A DNA stretch of 52,459 nucleotides from Oscillospiraceae bacterium. GTDB taxonomy: Bacteria; Bacillota; Clostridia; UBA1381; UBA9506. The stretch's first letter is position 1. Each line of letters opens with the position of its first letter. Location of the stretch: contig SVKI01000010.1 in NCBI GenBank assembly GCA_015068555.1, positions 1 through 52,459 of the forward strand. Reading direction: 5' to 3'. This document shows, one piece after another, positions 7,198 to 16,513 of the stretch. The notes below the pieces were generated by a model that saw nothing but the letters and a program-made list of their open reading frames with translations, had not been told where the DNA came from and ran no database searches. The position numbers were made by a program, and so were the translations under genes.

Positions 7198-9276
7198 TTA
7201 TAATTTTTTCTCATATTCGCAATTTTCACTGCTACACACGATTTTTTTAGCTTTACCTGCTTTTTTCAGAAGCAATCCTCCGCACTTAGGACAGGTTTCC
7301 GTAGCAACCGGCGTATCCCAGGTCATAAAATCACAACGAGGATTGTTTTCACAACCAAAATACTTTTTGCCACGCTGCGACTTCTTCTCTAAAATTCGAC
7401 CTTTACATTTAGGGCAGATGGCGCCTGTTTCCTTGACGATTGGCTTGGCATTCCGACATTCCGGGAAGCCCGGGCAGGCCAAAAACTTACCAAACCGACC
7501 CATCTTATACACCATGTTGCGTCCGCATTTTTCGCAAATAACATCTGATACTTCATCGGCAACCTTGATTTTATCCAATTCTTTTTCTGCCTTTTGAAGA
7601 TGTTCCTGGAAAGGACCATAAAATTTGCGGATGATGTTCATCCAGTCCATATCACCATCTTCAATGGAGTCCAATTCCTTTTCCATATTCGCGGTGAAGG
7701 CCACATCCACAATGTTTGCAAAATAGTCCGACATAATATCCGTTACCACCTGACCCAGTTCTGTGGGCACCAGTTGCTTTTTATCGCGACTTACATAACC
7801 ACGGGAGGTGATGGTGGTAATCGTCGGGGCATAGGTACTGGGTCGGCCGATGCCCTTTTCCTCCAACGCCTTAATCAGCGTTGCTTCGGTATAACGCGGT
7901 GGCGGCTGCGTGAAATGCTGCGTATTTTCAATGCCTGCACAAATCAGCTTATCACCTGCAGAAAGGGGCGGCAATTTAGCATTTTTCTCTGTGTTTTCTT
8001 CGTCTGTTCCTTCTACGTACAGCACCATGAAGCCTTTAAACTTCATTTGGCTACCGCTTGCTTTAAAGACATATTGCCCGGCATGTATATCAACATTCAC
8101 CATGTTATAAACAGCCGATTCCATCTGACATGCTACAAAGCGTTCCCAAATCAGTTTATACAGCTTATACATATCCGGTGTTAAGGCACCCTTTAAAAGT
8201 GCCGGCGTCAGTGAAACATCCGTGGGACGAATGGCTTCATGTGCATCCTGTGCTGTGTTTCTTGTTTTATAAATGCGAGCCGTATGTGGCAAATACTCTT
8301 TTCCAAATTGCTCACCAATGTACGCACGCGCTTCGGCAACTGCTTCTTTTGAGATACGCAAAGAATCTGTTCTCATATAGGTGATTAGACCCACGGTTCC
8401 GTGACCGGGAACGGCCACACCTTCATAGAGATTCTGCGCAGCAAGCATGGTTCTTTTAACGGTGAAGCCGAGCTTACGCGAAGCTTCCTGCTGCAGGGTA
8501 CTGGTGATAAAAGGAGGCGACGGATTCCGTTTTTTTTCTGCTTCTTTAACAGAATCCACAACAAAATCGGCACTTTGCAAATTCGCCAACACTTTCTCCA
8601 CTTCTGTTTGATTGGTAAGCTTGATCTTCTTGCCGTTTTTTCCATAAAAATCAGCAACAAAGCTTACTTTTGCTTTACCATCTGACAGTTTTGCTTCGAT
8701 CAGCCAATATTCCTCTGCCACAAAATTTTCAATCTCCTGCTCACGGTCGCAAATCAGCTTACAGGTCACCGATTGCACACGACCGGCAGATAGGCCTTTT
8801 TTAACTTTTTTCCAAAGAATCGGGCTGATTTTATAGCCCACAATACGATCTAACACGCGGCGCGCCTGTTGCGCATCCACCAAATCACGATCTACGGCAC
8901 GTGGCTCGGTAATGGCATTTTTCACCGCCGTTTTTGTAATTTCATTAAATGTAATACGGCATTTTTCCGTTTCGTCAATACCCAAAAGTTGTGCTAAATG
9001 CCAGCTAATTGCTTCTCCTTCACGGTCCGGGTCAGTTGCAAGGTATATTTTTTTAGATTCCTTGGCCGCCTTTTTTAATTTAGCAAGCAAATCACCCTTA
9101 CCGCGAATGGTGATATATTTTGGTTCAAAATTATGCTCTATATCAATGCCGAGCTGACTTTTAGGTAAATCACGAACATGGCCAAATGAGGCCATTACGC
9201 TATAGGATTTACCGAGATATTGCTTAATGGTTTTCGCTTTCGCCGGAGACTCTACAATAACCAAGTTAGATGCCAT
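7198..9276 (-). CDS. topA: DNA topoisomerase I (type IA)
   Basis: A 692-residue enzyme that relaxes negative supercoils by single-strand passage. The N-terminal Toprim domain starts VIVESPAKAKTIKQYLG and contains ATDPDREGEAI with the metal-binding acidic residues; the active-site tyrosine lies in YMRTDSLRIS (about residue 303). Three C-terminal four-cysteine zinc fingers are visible (CEKCGRN..., CPKCKGRI..., CPKCGGLL...), the usual Bacillota arrangement. GAAGGAGG precedes the ATG. It lies 23 bases after dprA, the conserved dprA-topA order. Confidence 0.97.
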   Translation of the reverse strand: MASNLVIVESPAKAKTIKQYLGKSYSVMASFGHVRDLPKSQLGIDIEHNFEPKYITIRGKGDLLAKLKKAAKESKKIYLATDPDREGEAISWHLAQLLGIDETEKCRITFNEITKTAVKNAITEPRAVDRDLVDAQQARRVLDRIVGYKISPILWKKVKKGLSAGRVQSVTCKLICDREQEIENFVAEEYWLIEAKLSDGKAKVSFVADFYGKNGKKIKLTNQTEVEKVLANLQSADFVVDSVKEAEKKRNPSPPFITSTLQQEASRKLGFTVKRTMLAAQNLYEGVAVPGHGTVGLITYMRTDSLRISKEAVAEARAYIGEQFGKEYLPHTARIYKTRNTAQDAHEAIRPTDVSLTPALLKGALTPDMYKLYKLIWERFVACQMESAVYNMVNVDIHAGQYVFKASGSQMKFKGFMVLYVEGTDEENTEKNAKLPPLSAGDKLICAGIENTQHFTQPPPRYTEATLIKALEEKGIGRPSTYAPTITTITSRGYVSRDKKQLVPTELGQVVTDIMSDYFANIVDVAFTANMEKELDSIEDGDMDWMNIIRKFYGPFQEHLQKAEKELDKIKVADEVSDVICEKCGRNMVYKMGRFGKFLACPGFPECRNAKPIVKETGAICPKCKGRILEKKSQRGKKYFGCENNPRCDFMTWDTPVATETCPKCGGLLLKKAGKAKKIVCSSENCEYEKKL

Positions 9277-9299
9277 TTTCTTCCTCCTTCATAAATTAC

Positions 9300-10511
9300 C
9301 TACATCAGGCAAAATCGCTTTCCGCTCATGGCTTGTACCACACCCTTCATCTCCAAAGTGGTCAAGGTTGCTGAAAGCATAGCCGGCGAAAATCCTTTTG
9401 CCGCCAGCTGATCAATGTGTATCGGGTCCTTGGATAGATGAGCAAGCACAGCCTGCTCTTCCTCGGTCAGTTCCGGTAACGGTTGCTTAGGCTCTTCTCT
9501 GTCAGTTTGTACGACCTGCTCAGACTTTTTGACCCGCTGTTTGTTTGGTTTTTCCGCCATTATTTCTTCAGTTTCATAAAGCTCTATAGGCTTCTGCTGC
9601 GAAAGAACCGGTCGGTTCTTCTCCATAATGGCAGAATAGTTTGTTTCATACATATGATAAACATCCATAGGGCCCAACACCGGTATAGCGCCCTGCGCCA
9701 ATAATTTGTTAGAGCCAACGCTGAAAGAGCTTGTAATATCAGCCGGTACCACAAAAACATCTCTGTTTTGAGCCAAAGCATAGCCGGATGTGATGAGTGC
9801 ACCGCTTCCCTCAGGCGCTTCAACCACAACTGTGCCTCTTGATAAACCGCTAATAATACGATTTCTGGCTCTAAAATGGTGCGGAAGTGATGGCGTCCCC
9901 GGCGGATATTCTGACAACACCATGCCATTTTTAATAATTTCGCGCATGAGTTTTGCATGAGAAGGCGGAGAGGGCTTATCCACACCACCCGCCAAAACTG
10001 CAACGGTTTTACCACCGGCTAAAAGCGCACCCCAATGAGCCGCCGCATCATTACCAAGAGCCATTCCGCTGACAACAGTTATGCCCTGACTGGCCATAAT
10101 GGCAGAAAGTTTTTCAGCCGTCGTCAGTCCATACGGCGTAGCCTTCCTCGTGCCAACCACAGCCACTGTCATATGGTCATTTAAATTTATCCTTTCCGCA
10201 TACCTTGCATACAATACATAGGGCGGATCGGGAATTGATAAAAGAAGTTTGGGATACAGTTCATGCTCAGGGGTTAAAATTTTAATTTGTTTATCCTGAC
10301 ACAAATTAAAGACCGACTCTGCTTCGCTCAGGCTTTTATCACATAAAACCTCAACATCCTCCGGCGTAAGCTCCGCGCATAAAGACAGCTTCTTCCTGTC
10401 CGCATGATAGATGTGCTCGGGCGATGGGAAGCAGTCCAACAGCCGATGCATTTTCTGATTGCCAATTCCCTTTTTAAGTGTTAACCACAACCAATATCGT
10501 AATACGGCCAT
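9300..10511 (-). CDS. dprA: DNA-processing protein DprA
   Basis: A 403-residue protein that binds single-stranded DNA entering by transformation and loads RecA. It has an N-terminal helix-hairpin-helix-like region, the central Rossmann-type domain with VVGTRKATPYG, SGMALGNDAAAH and FRARNRIISGLS (the conserved arginine-rich ssDNA groove), an acidic, low-complexity linker (about 300-345), and a C-terminal winged-helix domain (about 345-403). It is the first gene of a dprA-topA unit. No other competence genes are in the window. Confidence 0.95.
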   Translation of the reverse strand: MAVLRYWLWLTLKKGIGNQKMHRLLDCFPSPEHIYHADRKKLSLCAELTPEDVEVLCDKSLSEAESVFNLCQDKQIKILTPEHELYPKLLLSIPDPPYVLYARYAERINLNDHMTVAVVGTRKATPYGLTTAEKLSAIMASQGITVVSGMALGNDAAAHWGALLAGGKTVAVLAGGVDKPSPPSHAKLMREIIKNGMVLSEYPPGTPSLPHHFRARNRIISGLSRGTVVVEAPEGSGALITSGYALAQNRDVFVVPADITSSFSVGSNKLLAQGAIPVLGPMDVYHMYETNYSAIMEKNRPVLSQQKPIELYETEEIMAEKPNKQRVKKSEQVVQTDREEPKQPLPELTEEEQAVLAHLSKDPIHIDQLAAKGFSPAMLSATLTTLEMKGVVQAMSGKRFCLM

Positions 10512-10676
10512 TGCAAGTCCCTTTTCCTTCCTTATAATATACGACTCCTCATATTACACTACTACAAAACTGAATAATTGTAAAGATGTTTTTCTGCAAA
10601 GCCAAAAAAATACAATCGTTCGAATGTATTTTGGTTATTTCCTCTGCATTTCCGTTTAAACTAATAAAAAAAACTG

Positions 10677-10705
10677 TTGAATCTTATGCCCGGATGTGTT
10701 ATAAT
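10677..10705 (+). promoter_or_regulatory. Promoter of SRP RNA (and probably dnaX)
   Basis: TTGAAT, 17 bases, TATAAT, within a very AT-rich tract. Transcription would begin near 10712, ahead of the SRP RNA. Confidence 0.8.
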
Positions 10706-10749
10706 ATAATATATATAATAATTTAGCGTTCAGCGCGCAAGCGTTGTCG

Positions 10750-10844
10750 GCCGGGTCCTGCGCAATCTGAGCCTGTGAACCTCGTCAGATGGGGAACCAA
10801 GCAGCGATAAGCGGTGTCTTGGATGTGATGCAGGACCACCCGGT
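10750..10844 (+). ncRNA. ffs: Signal recognition particle RNA (4.5S/scRNA)
   Basis: A long hairpin: GCCGGGTCCTGCGCAA on the left pairs with TGCAGGACCACCCGG on the right. The apex carries the conserved domain IV: GTGAACCTCGTCAG, a GGAA tetraloop and AAGCAGCGATAAG, the binding site of the SRP54 (Ffh) M domain. The tetraloop is closed by GG/CC, whereas the common form has CC/GG, so the helix is kept by covariation. The surrounding transcript (about 10712-10914) ends in a CCGC/GCGG hairpin with seven T. The position just before dnaX is the usual one in Bacillota. Exact mature ends are not certain. Confidence 0.88.
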
Positions 10845-10892
10845 GTGAATCTGTTTTCAGAGGTCCTGTTGGGGCAACATTTTTAAACAAAT

Positions 10893-10914
10893 CCGCCAAA
10901 AGAGCGGTTTTTTT
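10893..10914 (+). terminator. Terminator after SRP RNA
   Basis: A short CCGC/GCGG stem with a seven-base loop and a run of seven T. The stem is weak, so some read-through into dnaX, which has no clear promoter of its own, is likely. Confidence 0.6.
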
Positions 10915-10978
10915 CGTATTACCACAAAAATTCTACCCATAATGAATGAGCCAAAAGCCGGTAAGGGAGGTGTGCAGA

Positions 10979-12616
10979 TTGGCCTATCAAGCGCTATATA
11001 GAACTTGGCGACCTATGGTCTTTAACGATGTAGCCGGCCAGGAGCACATCACACAAACCCTGCGCAACCAAATCAAAACGGAAAATTTAGCACATGCCTA
11101 TCTGTTTTGCGGCACCCGCGGCACAGGAAAGACCTCTACAGCGAGAATTTTGGCAAGAGCTGTGAACTGTTTGCACCCCGTAGACGGCAATCCCTGTAAT
11201 GAATGTGAAATCTGTCGTGGTATTTTGGATGACAGTATTTTAGATGTTATTGAGATGGACGGTGCCTCTCGTAACAAGGTCGAAAACATTCGAGACCTGA
11301 TTGATGATGTCGCCTTCCTGCCAACCCGCGCCAAAAAGAAAGTATACATCATTGACGAAGTGCACATGGTCACCGAGCAGGCCTTTAACGCCCTCTTAAA
11401 AACCCTGGAAGAACCACCGGCACATGTACTTTTTATTTTAGCTACTACGGAACTGAATAAAATTCCGGCAACGGTGCTTTCAAGATGCCAGCGCTTTGAT
11501 TTTAAGCGCATCACCACCGAAACCATTGCCAATCATTTGCATGAAATTGTCACCGCCTCCGGCCGAAGCGTCAGCCGCGAAGCCTTGCGTCTTGTGGCAG
11601 AACTCGGTGATGGCTCCATGCGTGATTCTTTAAGCATTTTAGAGCAGGCCTTAGGCTATACCGATGAGGCTATTGGTTACGAAGAACTGTTGAACATTAT
11701 CGGCATTACCGATTATGATGCACTATTTTCCATTTGCGACGCTATCAGCCGTTGTGATGGTGGTGCTGCCCTTGAGGTCTTAGATGAAATTATCGAAAAC
11801 GGAAAAGAGCCGGAAGTGTTTATGGATCGCCTATGCCGCTTCCTTCGTGATTTGTTGGTGGTGAAATTAACACACCGGCCGGAACAAATTATAAACACCT
11901 CAGAAGCGCAATTAGAGCGCATGAAAACGCTGGTTGCCTCCTTCACCCGCGAAAAGCTGATCTATGCTTTAAAGCTGATGAACGAGTCTATGGCCAGCGC
12001 CAAAACCTCAGGCTATAGCCGAACCGTTTATGAGCTTACCTTGGTTAAGCTCTGCGAACCGGCTTACGACGCCTCTTTAGAAGCGCTGTGCGCGCGCATA
12101 GCTGAGCTCGAAAAAAGGCTGGCAAGCGGCAGCTTTACCACCTCTTCCGCTCCGCCGGAACAGGAAGCACCTCCTTGGGAGGAACCGGAGCTGACACACG
12201 TCGCTCCTGTGCAAGCTCCTGCACCCGTCATAGAGCCGGAAGCACAACCCATCGCAGAAGAAAAACACGAAGTTTCCGGCAACGGGTCTGTTATTGACCG
12301 TTTTGATGAAGTGAAAGACTATATGAAGGCCCACGGTGGCATTCCCGTACTGCCTCACATCAACCGGGCCAATCCCATGATTTTGCAGCAAAAATTTGCA
12401 TTGGTCTTTCCTAAAGACGCCATGATGAATAAAACCGTCGTGAGCCGTGCCGGTAATATTGAGCTGATTCAAACTGCCATCCGCGCCGTCACGAACGAGG
12501 ATTGGGAAGTGCTTTGTCTTTCCGAAAAAGAGGCCGGTGTAACCACAAATGAAGATGATGCTTTTAATCGCCTGATAGAGCTTAGCAAGTCTCATCCAGA
12601 GATTGAAATTATTTAG
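10979..12616 (+). CDS. dnaX: DNA polymerase III subunit gamma/tau
   Basis: A 545-residue clamp-loader ATPase. Start: a TTG at 10979, eight bases after GGGAGG, gives the canonical N-terminus MAYQALYRTWRP; an ATG at 10946 is in frame but has no ribosome site. Walker A GTRGTGKTSTA, a four-cysteine zinc module (CLHPVDGNPCNECEIC), Walker B IIDEVHM and the sensor LSRCQRFDF are all present in the first 180 residues. The linker around 370-440 is rich in Pro, Glu and Ala; the C-terminal tau domain contacts the polymerase. It heads the ybaB-glycosyltransferase-darA-holB-ricT run. Confidence 0.96.
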   Translation: MAYQALYRTWRPMVFNDVAGQEHITQTLRNQIKTENLAHAYLFCGTRGTGKTSTARILARAVNCLHPVDGNPCNECEICRGILDDSILDVIEMDGASRNKVENIRDLIDDVAFLPTRAKKKVYIIDEVHMVTEQAFNALLKTLEEPPAHVLFILATTELNKIPATVLSRCQRFDFKRITTETIANHLHEIVTASGRSVSREALRLVAELGDGSMRDSLSILEQALGYTDEAIGYEELLNIIGITDYDALFSICDAISRCDGGAALEVLDEIIENGKEPEVFMDRLCRFLRDLLVVKLTHRPEQIINTSEAQLERMKTLVASFTREKLIYALKLMNESMASAKTSGYSRTVYELTLVKLCEPAYDASLEALCARIAELEKRLASGSFTTSSAPPEQEAPPWEEPELTHVAPVQAPAPVIEPEAQPIAEEKHEVSGNGSVIDRFDEVKDYMKAHGGIPVLPHINRANPMILQQKFALVFPKDAMMNKTVVSRAGNIELIQTAIRAVTNEDWEVLCLSEKEAGVTTNEDDAFNRLIELSKSHPEIEII

Positions 12617-12697
12617 TTTTTCCTGCGCCTTATCCGCCCACGATAAGACATGCGCATTACACAAAATGAATCAGTGGGCAGAAAGGCTATGATACCA

Positions 12698-13045
12698 ATG
12701 GCAAAAGGAAACAAATTTACAGGTGGTGGCGTAAACCAGAATAGAAACGCCATGATGCAGCGCGTGCAGAAAATGCAGGAAGACATGGAACGCATGCAAA
12801 ATGAGATTAACGAGCAAACCGTTGAAGGAACAGCAGGCGGCGGCGCTGTAACCGTTGTGATGAAGGGCAACCGCGATGTTGTTTCCGTCAGCTTGAAACC
12901 CGAAATCGTTGACCCCGATGATATCGAAATGTTAGAAGATTTAATCGTTGCAGCCGTCAATGAAGCCGGCAGTAAAGCAGGCGCATTGATGGAGGAAGGC
13001 ATGGCCGGCATCACCGGCGGTTTGAATATACCCGGTCTGTTCTAA
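12698..13045 (+). CDS. ybaB: YbaB/EbfC-family nucleoid-associated protein
   Basis: A 115-residue DNA-binding protein that forms a tweezer-shaped dimer and sits after dnaX in most bacteria. The Met- and Gln-rich helix (MMQRVQKMQEDMERMQNE), the segment GGGAVTVVMKGNRDVVSVSL and the C-terminal acidic helix are typical. The start at 12698 (MAKGNK) is preferred over 12689, which lies only two bases from GAAAGG. In many Bacillota recR follows; here a glycosyltransferase gene takes that place. Confidence 0.9.
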   Translation: MAKGNKFTGGGVNQNRNAMMQRVQKMQEDMERMQNEINEQTVEGTAGGGAVTVVMKGNRDVVSVSLKPEIVDPDDIEMLEDLIVAAVNEAGSKAGALMEEGMAGITGGLNIPGLF

Positions 13046-13058
13046 ACGGAGGTAGCGT

Positions 13059-14183
13059 ATGAAAGTGCTGTTTTTATCTGTTCCCACCGGACAGGGACAT
13101 CATCAAACGGCTAAAGCCGTACAGGAATACCTTGCGGGTCAACCGGAGGTTACATGTGAATTTTTAGATGTTGTTGACAATACAAGCACGCTGCTTGCAG
13201 AATATCTGCAAAAAGGATATCTGCTCTCCACCACCAAAACGCCAAGAGTTTACGGCACGATTTACGATATGGCCGACCGACGTGACGCAACCAAGGCGTC
13301 CGGGCTTGGCAGGGTTGTTAAATCCATTCTGAACAAGAAGCTTTTTGAATATATAAAAGCCTATAATCCGGACATTATCGTTGCCACGCATTTGATTTCG
13401 GCAATGGCTTTTACCTATCTGCGTAAAAAACACGAAATCCGCGCCAAGGCAATTGCGATTGTGACCGATTTCACCTTTCATCCCTTTTGGGAAGATACAA
13501 AAATGGACTATTATATCACGGCTTCAGAACTGCTGGAGTATCAGGCCATTAAGAAGGGACACCCGGCCGAGCGAATCAAACCCTTTGGTATACCCATTCA
13601 GCCTCACTTTGCTGATAAGCAGAGCAAAGAAGATGTACGCAGGCAATTGGGAATAGAAGATAAGTTTACCGTTTTGGTTATGATGGGCTCTATGGGCTAC
13701 GGAAGCAGTACGCTGGAAACCGTTCGTACTTTAAATCGAATGAATGAAGATTTTCAGCTCATCACTGTCTGCGGCAATAACAAAAAACTTAAGAATTCTA
13801 TTGACCGCATGACGAAATATAAACCCATAGTAAACTACGGTTATACCAATCAGGTGGCCACTTTGATGGATGCTGCAGATTGCATTATAACCAAACCCGG
13901 CGGACTTTCCACTTCGGAGGCTTTGGCAAAAAATCTGCCGATTATCATGCTTGACCCAATTCCGGGGCAAGAGGACCGGAATAAAGAGTTTATGTTAAAT
14001 AACGGTATTGCTCTTTCCGTCAGTGAAACTTTTCCCGTTACAGAAGCTGTCTATCAACTGATACACCATCCCTTTAAGGCAGAGATGCTAAAACATAACA
14101 TTAGGCACATCGCTAAGCCTTATGCTGCCCGCGATGTCGGTCAGTTTATGGCAGAATTGTATAAAAGCATGAAAAAGGAATAG
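13059..14183 (+). CDS. MGDG synthase/UgtP-like glycosyltransferase (GT28)
   Basis: A 374-residue peripheral-membrane glycosyltransferase of the type that adds a hexose to diacylglycerol (glycolipid and lipoteichoic acid anchor synthesis). The N-terminal domain starts LFLSVPTGQGHHQTAKAV, the glycine-rich hallmark of this family, and the C-terminal nucleotide-sugar domain holds MMGSMGYGSS, then KPGGLSTSEALAKNLP and PIPGQEDRN. ACGGAGG precedes the ATG 13 bases after ybaB, so it is in the dnaX operon. Sugar and lipid acceptor cannot be determined. Its place among replication genes is unusual. Confidence 0.82.
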   Translation: MKVLFLSVPTGQGHHQTAKAVQEYLAGQPEVTCEFLDVVDNTSTLLAEYLQKGYLLSTTKTPRVYGTIYDMADRRDATKASGLGRVVKSILNKKLFEYIKAYNPDIIVATHLISAMAFTYLRKKHEIRAKAIAIVTDFTFHPFWEDTKMDYYITASELLEYQAIKKGHPAERIKPFGIPIQPHFADKQSKEDVRRQLGIEDKFTVLVMMGSMGYGSSTLETVRTLNRMNEDFQLITVCGNNKKLKNSIDRMTKYKPIVNYGYTNQVATLMDAADCIITKPGGLSTSEALAKNLPIIMLDPIPGQEDRNKEFMLNNGIALSVSETFPVTEAVYQLIHHPFKAEMLKHNIRHIAKPYAARDVGQFMAELYKSMKKE

Positions 14184-14184
14184 T

Positions 14185-14210
14185 TTATATAGCCCTTCGG
14201 CTTTATATAA
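14185..14210 (+). other. Intercistronic hairpin before darA
   Basis: TATATAGCC and GGC-TT-TATATAA pair around a short CTTC-containing loop. There is no T run after it, so it is more likely an mRNA processing or stability element than a terminator. A second stem GCCTGC/GCAGGC follows at about 14224-14257. Confidence 0.4.
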
Positions 14211-14278
14211 AATGCGTTTTACATGCCTGCAGTAAAATGCATGGGTTAATCCGCAGGCAGAAAGGTTAAGGGATTTCT

Positions 14279-14611
14279 ATGAAACTTGTATTTGCAATCG
14301 TAAACAACGAAGATGGTAATTTGGTTATGCGCGAGCTGAATAAAGCCGGTTTTTCTGTAACTAAAATGGCCTCTACGGGTGGATTTCTGCGCGCTGGCAA
14401 CACCACGCTTTTAGTCGGCACCGATGAAGCCCTGGTGCAGGAGGCTGTTGATATCATCTCCAAACACAGCATGAAGAGAAAACAAATCATGTTTACTCCC
14501 GAACCCTTTATCGGCGCAGTCGGGAACGACTACGCTGCCTACCCTGAAGAAATTGAAGTGGGTGGCGCAACCATCTTTGTAGTGGATGTGGAGCGTTTTG
14601 AAAAGGTTTGA
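14279..14611 (+). CDS. darA: Cyclic di-AMP receptor DarA (PstA, PII-like)
   Basis: A 110-residue PII-like trimeric protein that binds c-di-AMP. The fold starts MKLVFAIVNNEDGNLVMREL and contains KMASTGGFLRAGNTTLLVG, the nucleotide-binding segment of the family; the C-terminal strand is GGATIFVVDVERF. Length fits. An AAGGGA site precedes the ATG. Its output in the cell is not settled even in model species. In this window another potential c-di-AMP target is TrkA (19723-21081). Confidence 0.92.
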   Translation: MKLVFAIVNNEDGNLVMRELNKAGFSVTKMASTGGFLRAGNTTLLVGTDEALVQEAVDIISKHSMKRKQIMFTPEPFIGAVGNDYAAYPEEIEVGGATIFVVDVERFEKV

Positions 14612-15623
14612 TTATAAAACCATCATCGGCCATGAGCTGGTGTGCGAAAAATTACAACAGGCTGTAAAATCCGGTCGCACCGTGAGTGCATATGTGCTCT
14701 CCGGTGCCGCCGGTATCGGCAAAAAAACCGTGTGTAGGGCCTTTACAGCCGCATTATTGTGTGAAACCCCCGTAAACGGCAATGCTTGCGGAGTTTGTGA
14801 GTCGTGCCGTTTGCTGGCTGCCGATTCACATCCTGACTGTATTCATTTGTTACTACCGGAGGATAAGAAAACCATTGGCGTAGATTTAGTCCGCGATGTA
14901 TTAATTAAAGAAGCCTCCATCAAACCGTTTACCTCCGGTCGTAAGGTGTTTATTGTAAACGACGCAGACACGATGACTGTGCAGGCACAGAACGCCTTGC
15001 TGAAAGTGTTGGAAGAACCCCCGCAATACGCGGTATTTATCTTATTAAGCCAAAACAAAGAGGCTCTTTTAGACACGGTTCTTTCGCGCGCATTAAAATT
15101 GCAGCTTTTGCCTCTGCCGCTTCGTTTGTGTGAAGGCTACTTCAAGACAGAACAAGATGTCGATGCGACGCGTCTTGCTTTTGTTTCCCGGTTTTGTCAG
15201 GGTGTTTTAGGCCGGGGTAAACGAATGCTCGGTGATGACGCGTATTACGATTTATATCAAAGCACGGTGCAACAGCTTGCCTCTTTCCATAAAAGCGATG
15301 CGGCATTTACAGATATGCAGCGTTTTTTAACCGATCAAAAAGAACAGGTTAACGATATCACCGATTTTATGCTGCTGTTTCTCCGTGATTGTTTGCGCAT
15401 GCATACATCCGGGATTGAAAAAATGATTTGTATTGACCATAAAACAGCCGTGCAGCAACTGAGCCGGGCACTTGAGCCTGCCTCCTTTGTGCGCATGATG
15501 GAAGCTGTTATAAAATATAGAGAACGATTGCAAAAAAATGCGAATTTTACTGCAGCTTCTCTCGAACTTATGTGTGTAATTCAGGAGGAAATCCATGATA
15601 AAAGTAGTCGGAATCCGCTTTAA
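14586..15623 (+). CDS. holB: DNA polymerase III subunit delta'
   Basis: A 345-residue clamp-loader subunit. GAAGIGKKTV is the P-loop region, followed by a four-cysteine zinc module (CETPVNGNACGVCESC), then ALLKVLEEPP and LSRALKLQL, as in DnaX-like AAA+ proteins. The start overlaps darA by 26 bases. ATG at 14586 is given, but an in-frame TTG at 14598 lies just after GGAG and may be the real start. The darA-holB-ricT order is the conserved Bacillota arrangement. Confidence 0.92.
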   Translation: MWSVLKRFDYKTIIGHELVCEKLQQAVKSGRTVSAYVLSGAAGIGKKTVCRAFTAALLCETPVNGNACGVCESCRLLAADSHPDCIHLLLPEDKKTIGVDLVRDVLIKEASIKPFTSGRKVFIVNDADTMTVQAQNALLKVLEEPPQYAVFILLSQNKEALLDTVLSRALKLQLLPLPLRLCEGYFKTEQDVDATRLAFVSRFCQGVLGRGKRMLGDDAYYDLYQSTVQQLASFHKSDAAFTDMQRFLTDQKEQVNDITDFMLLFLRDCLRMHTSGIEKMICIDHKTAVQQLSRALEPASFVRMMEAVIKYRERLQKNANFTAASLELMCVIQEEIHDKSSRNPL

Positions 15624-16467
15624 AGCGGTGGGAAAAATTTATTACTTTGATCCCGACGGAAAAGAGCTTTCCATGGGAGACGGCGTCATTGTCGAAACAG
15701 CACGCGGCACAGAATACGGTCAGATTGCCATGCCCGAAAAAGAAATTGACGAAAAAAAGTTTTCTATTCCCATTAAAAAAATCATTCGAAAAGCAACAGA
15801 AGCCGATAAAAAAACATTGGCCGAAAATGCAAAAAAAGAAAAAGAAGCGCGCGATGTCTGCCTGTCTAAAATCCGCTCTAACAAGCTCGACATGAACTTA
15901 ATAGATGTTGAGTATACCTTTGACAGAAGCAAAATTCTATTTTACTTTACCGCCGACGGTCGTGTTGACTTCCGCCAGTTGGTAAAAGACCTTGCCTCAG
16001 TGTTTAAAACCCGCATTGAACTGAGACAAATCGGCGTGCGTGACGAAGCCAAGATGCGCGGTGGCCTCGGAATTTGTGGCAGACCCCTTTGCTGCTCCTT
16101 GTTTTTAGGTGATTTTGAGCCCGTTTCTATTAAGATGGCTAAGGAACAGTCTCTTTCGCTAAACCCCACAAAAATCTCCGGTACGTGCGGCAGATTAATG
16201 TGTTGTTTAAAATATGAACAGGATGCCTACGAGGCCCTGCTGAAGGAAACGCCCAATGTTGGCGCCATTGTGGAGTCGCCGGCCGGTCGGGGCGTTGTGG
16301 TTTCTACCAATCTGTTAAGGGGGTTGGCGCAAATTCGCCTTGATTCTTCGGCAGAAAATGCTTTGAGCGAGTTCAAGGTGTCAGAGCTTGTGATTATCAA
16401 AGACAGCGCCAAACGCCACACAGACGATGACATTGACCTCTCCACTTTGAAAGAGCTGGAAGGATAA
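15595..16467 (+). CDS. ricT: RicT (YaaT) PSP1-domain protein
   Basis: A 290-residue protein of the PSP1 family. In Bacillus it joins RicA and RicF in an Fe-S-bearing complex that guides RNase Y mRNA processing. The cysteine motifs GGLGICGRPLCCS and GTCGRLMCCL are the conserved cluster ligands. The middle has a Lys/Glu-rich helix (about 65-90). CAGGAGG lies upstream of the ATG, inside holB, whose end it overlaps by 29 bases. RicA and RicF are not in the window. Confidence 0.92.
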   Translation: MIKVVGIRFKAVGKIYYFDPDGKELSMGDGVIVETARGTEYGQIAMPEKEIDEKKFSIPIKKIIRKATEADKKTLAENAKKEKEARDVCLSKIRSNKLDMNLIDVEYTFDRSKILFYFTADGRVDFRQLVKDLASVFKTRIELRQIGVRDEAKMRGGLGICGRPLCCSLFLGDFEPVSIKMAKEQSLSLNPTKISGTCGRLMCCLKYEQDAYEALLKETPNVGAIVESPAGRGVVVSTNLLRGLAQIRLDSSAENALSEFKVSELVIIKDSAKRHTDDDIDLSTLKELEG

Positions 16468-16513
16468 AATAATGACGGAATAGCCGTATATGCGGCCGGA
16501 AGGGAGAAATATC

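Noticed and set aside
10979-12616. Programmed frameshift in dnaX producing gamma
   Set aside because: No A6G-type slippery sequence followed by a stem-loop was noticed in the expected region.
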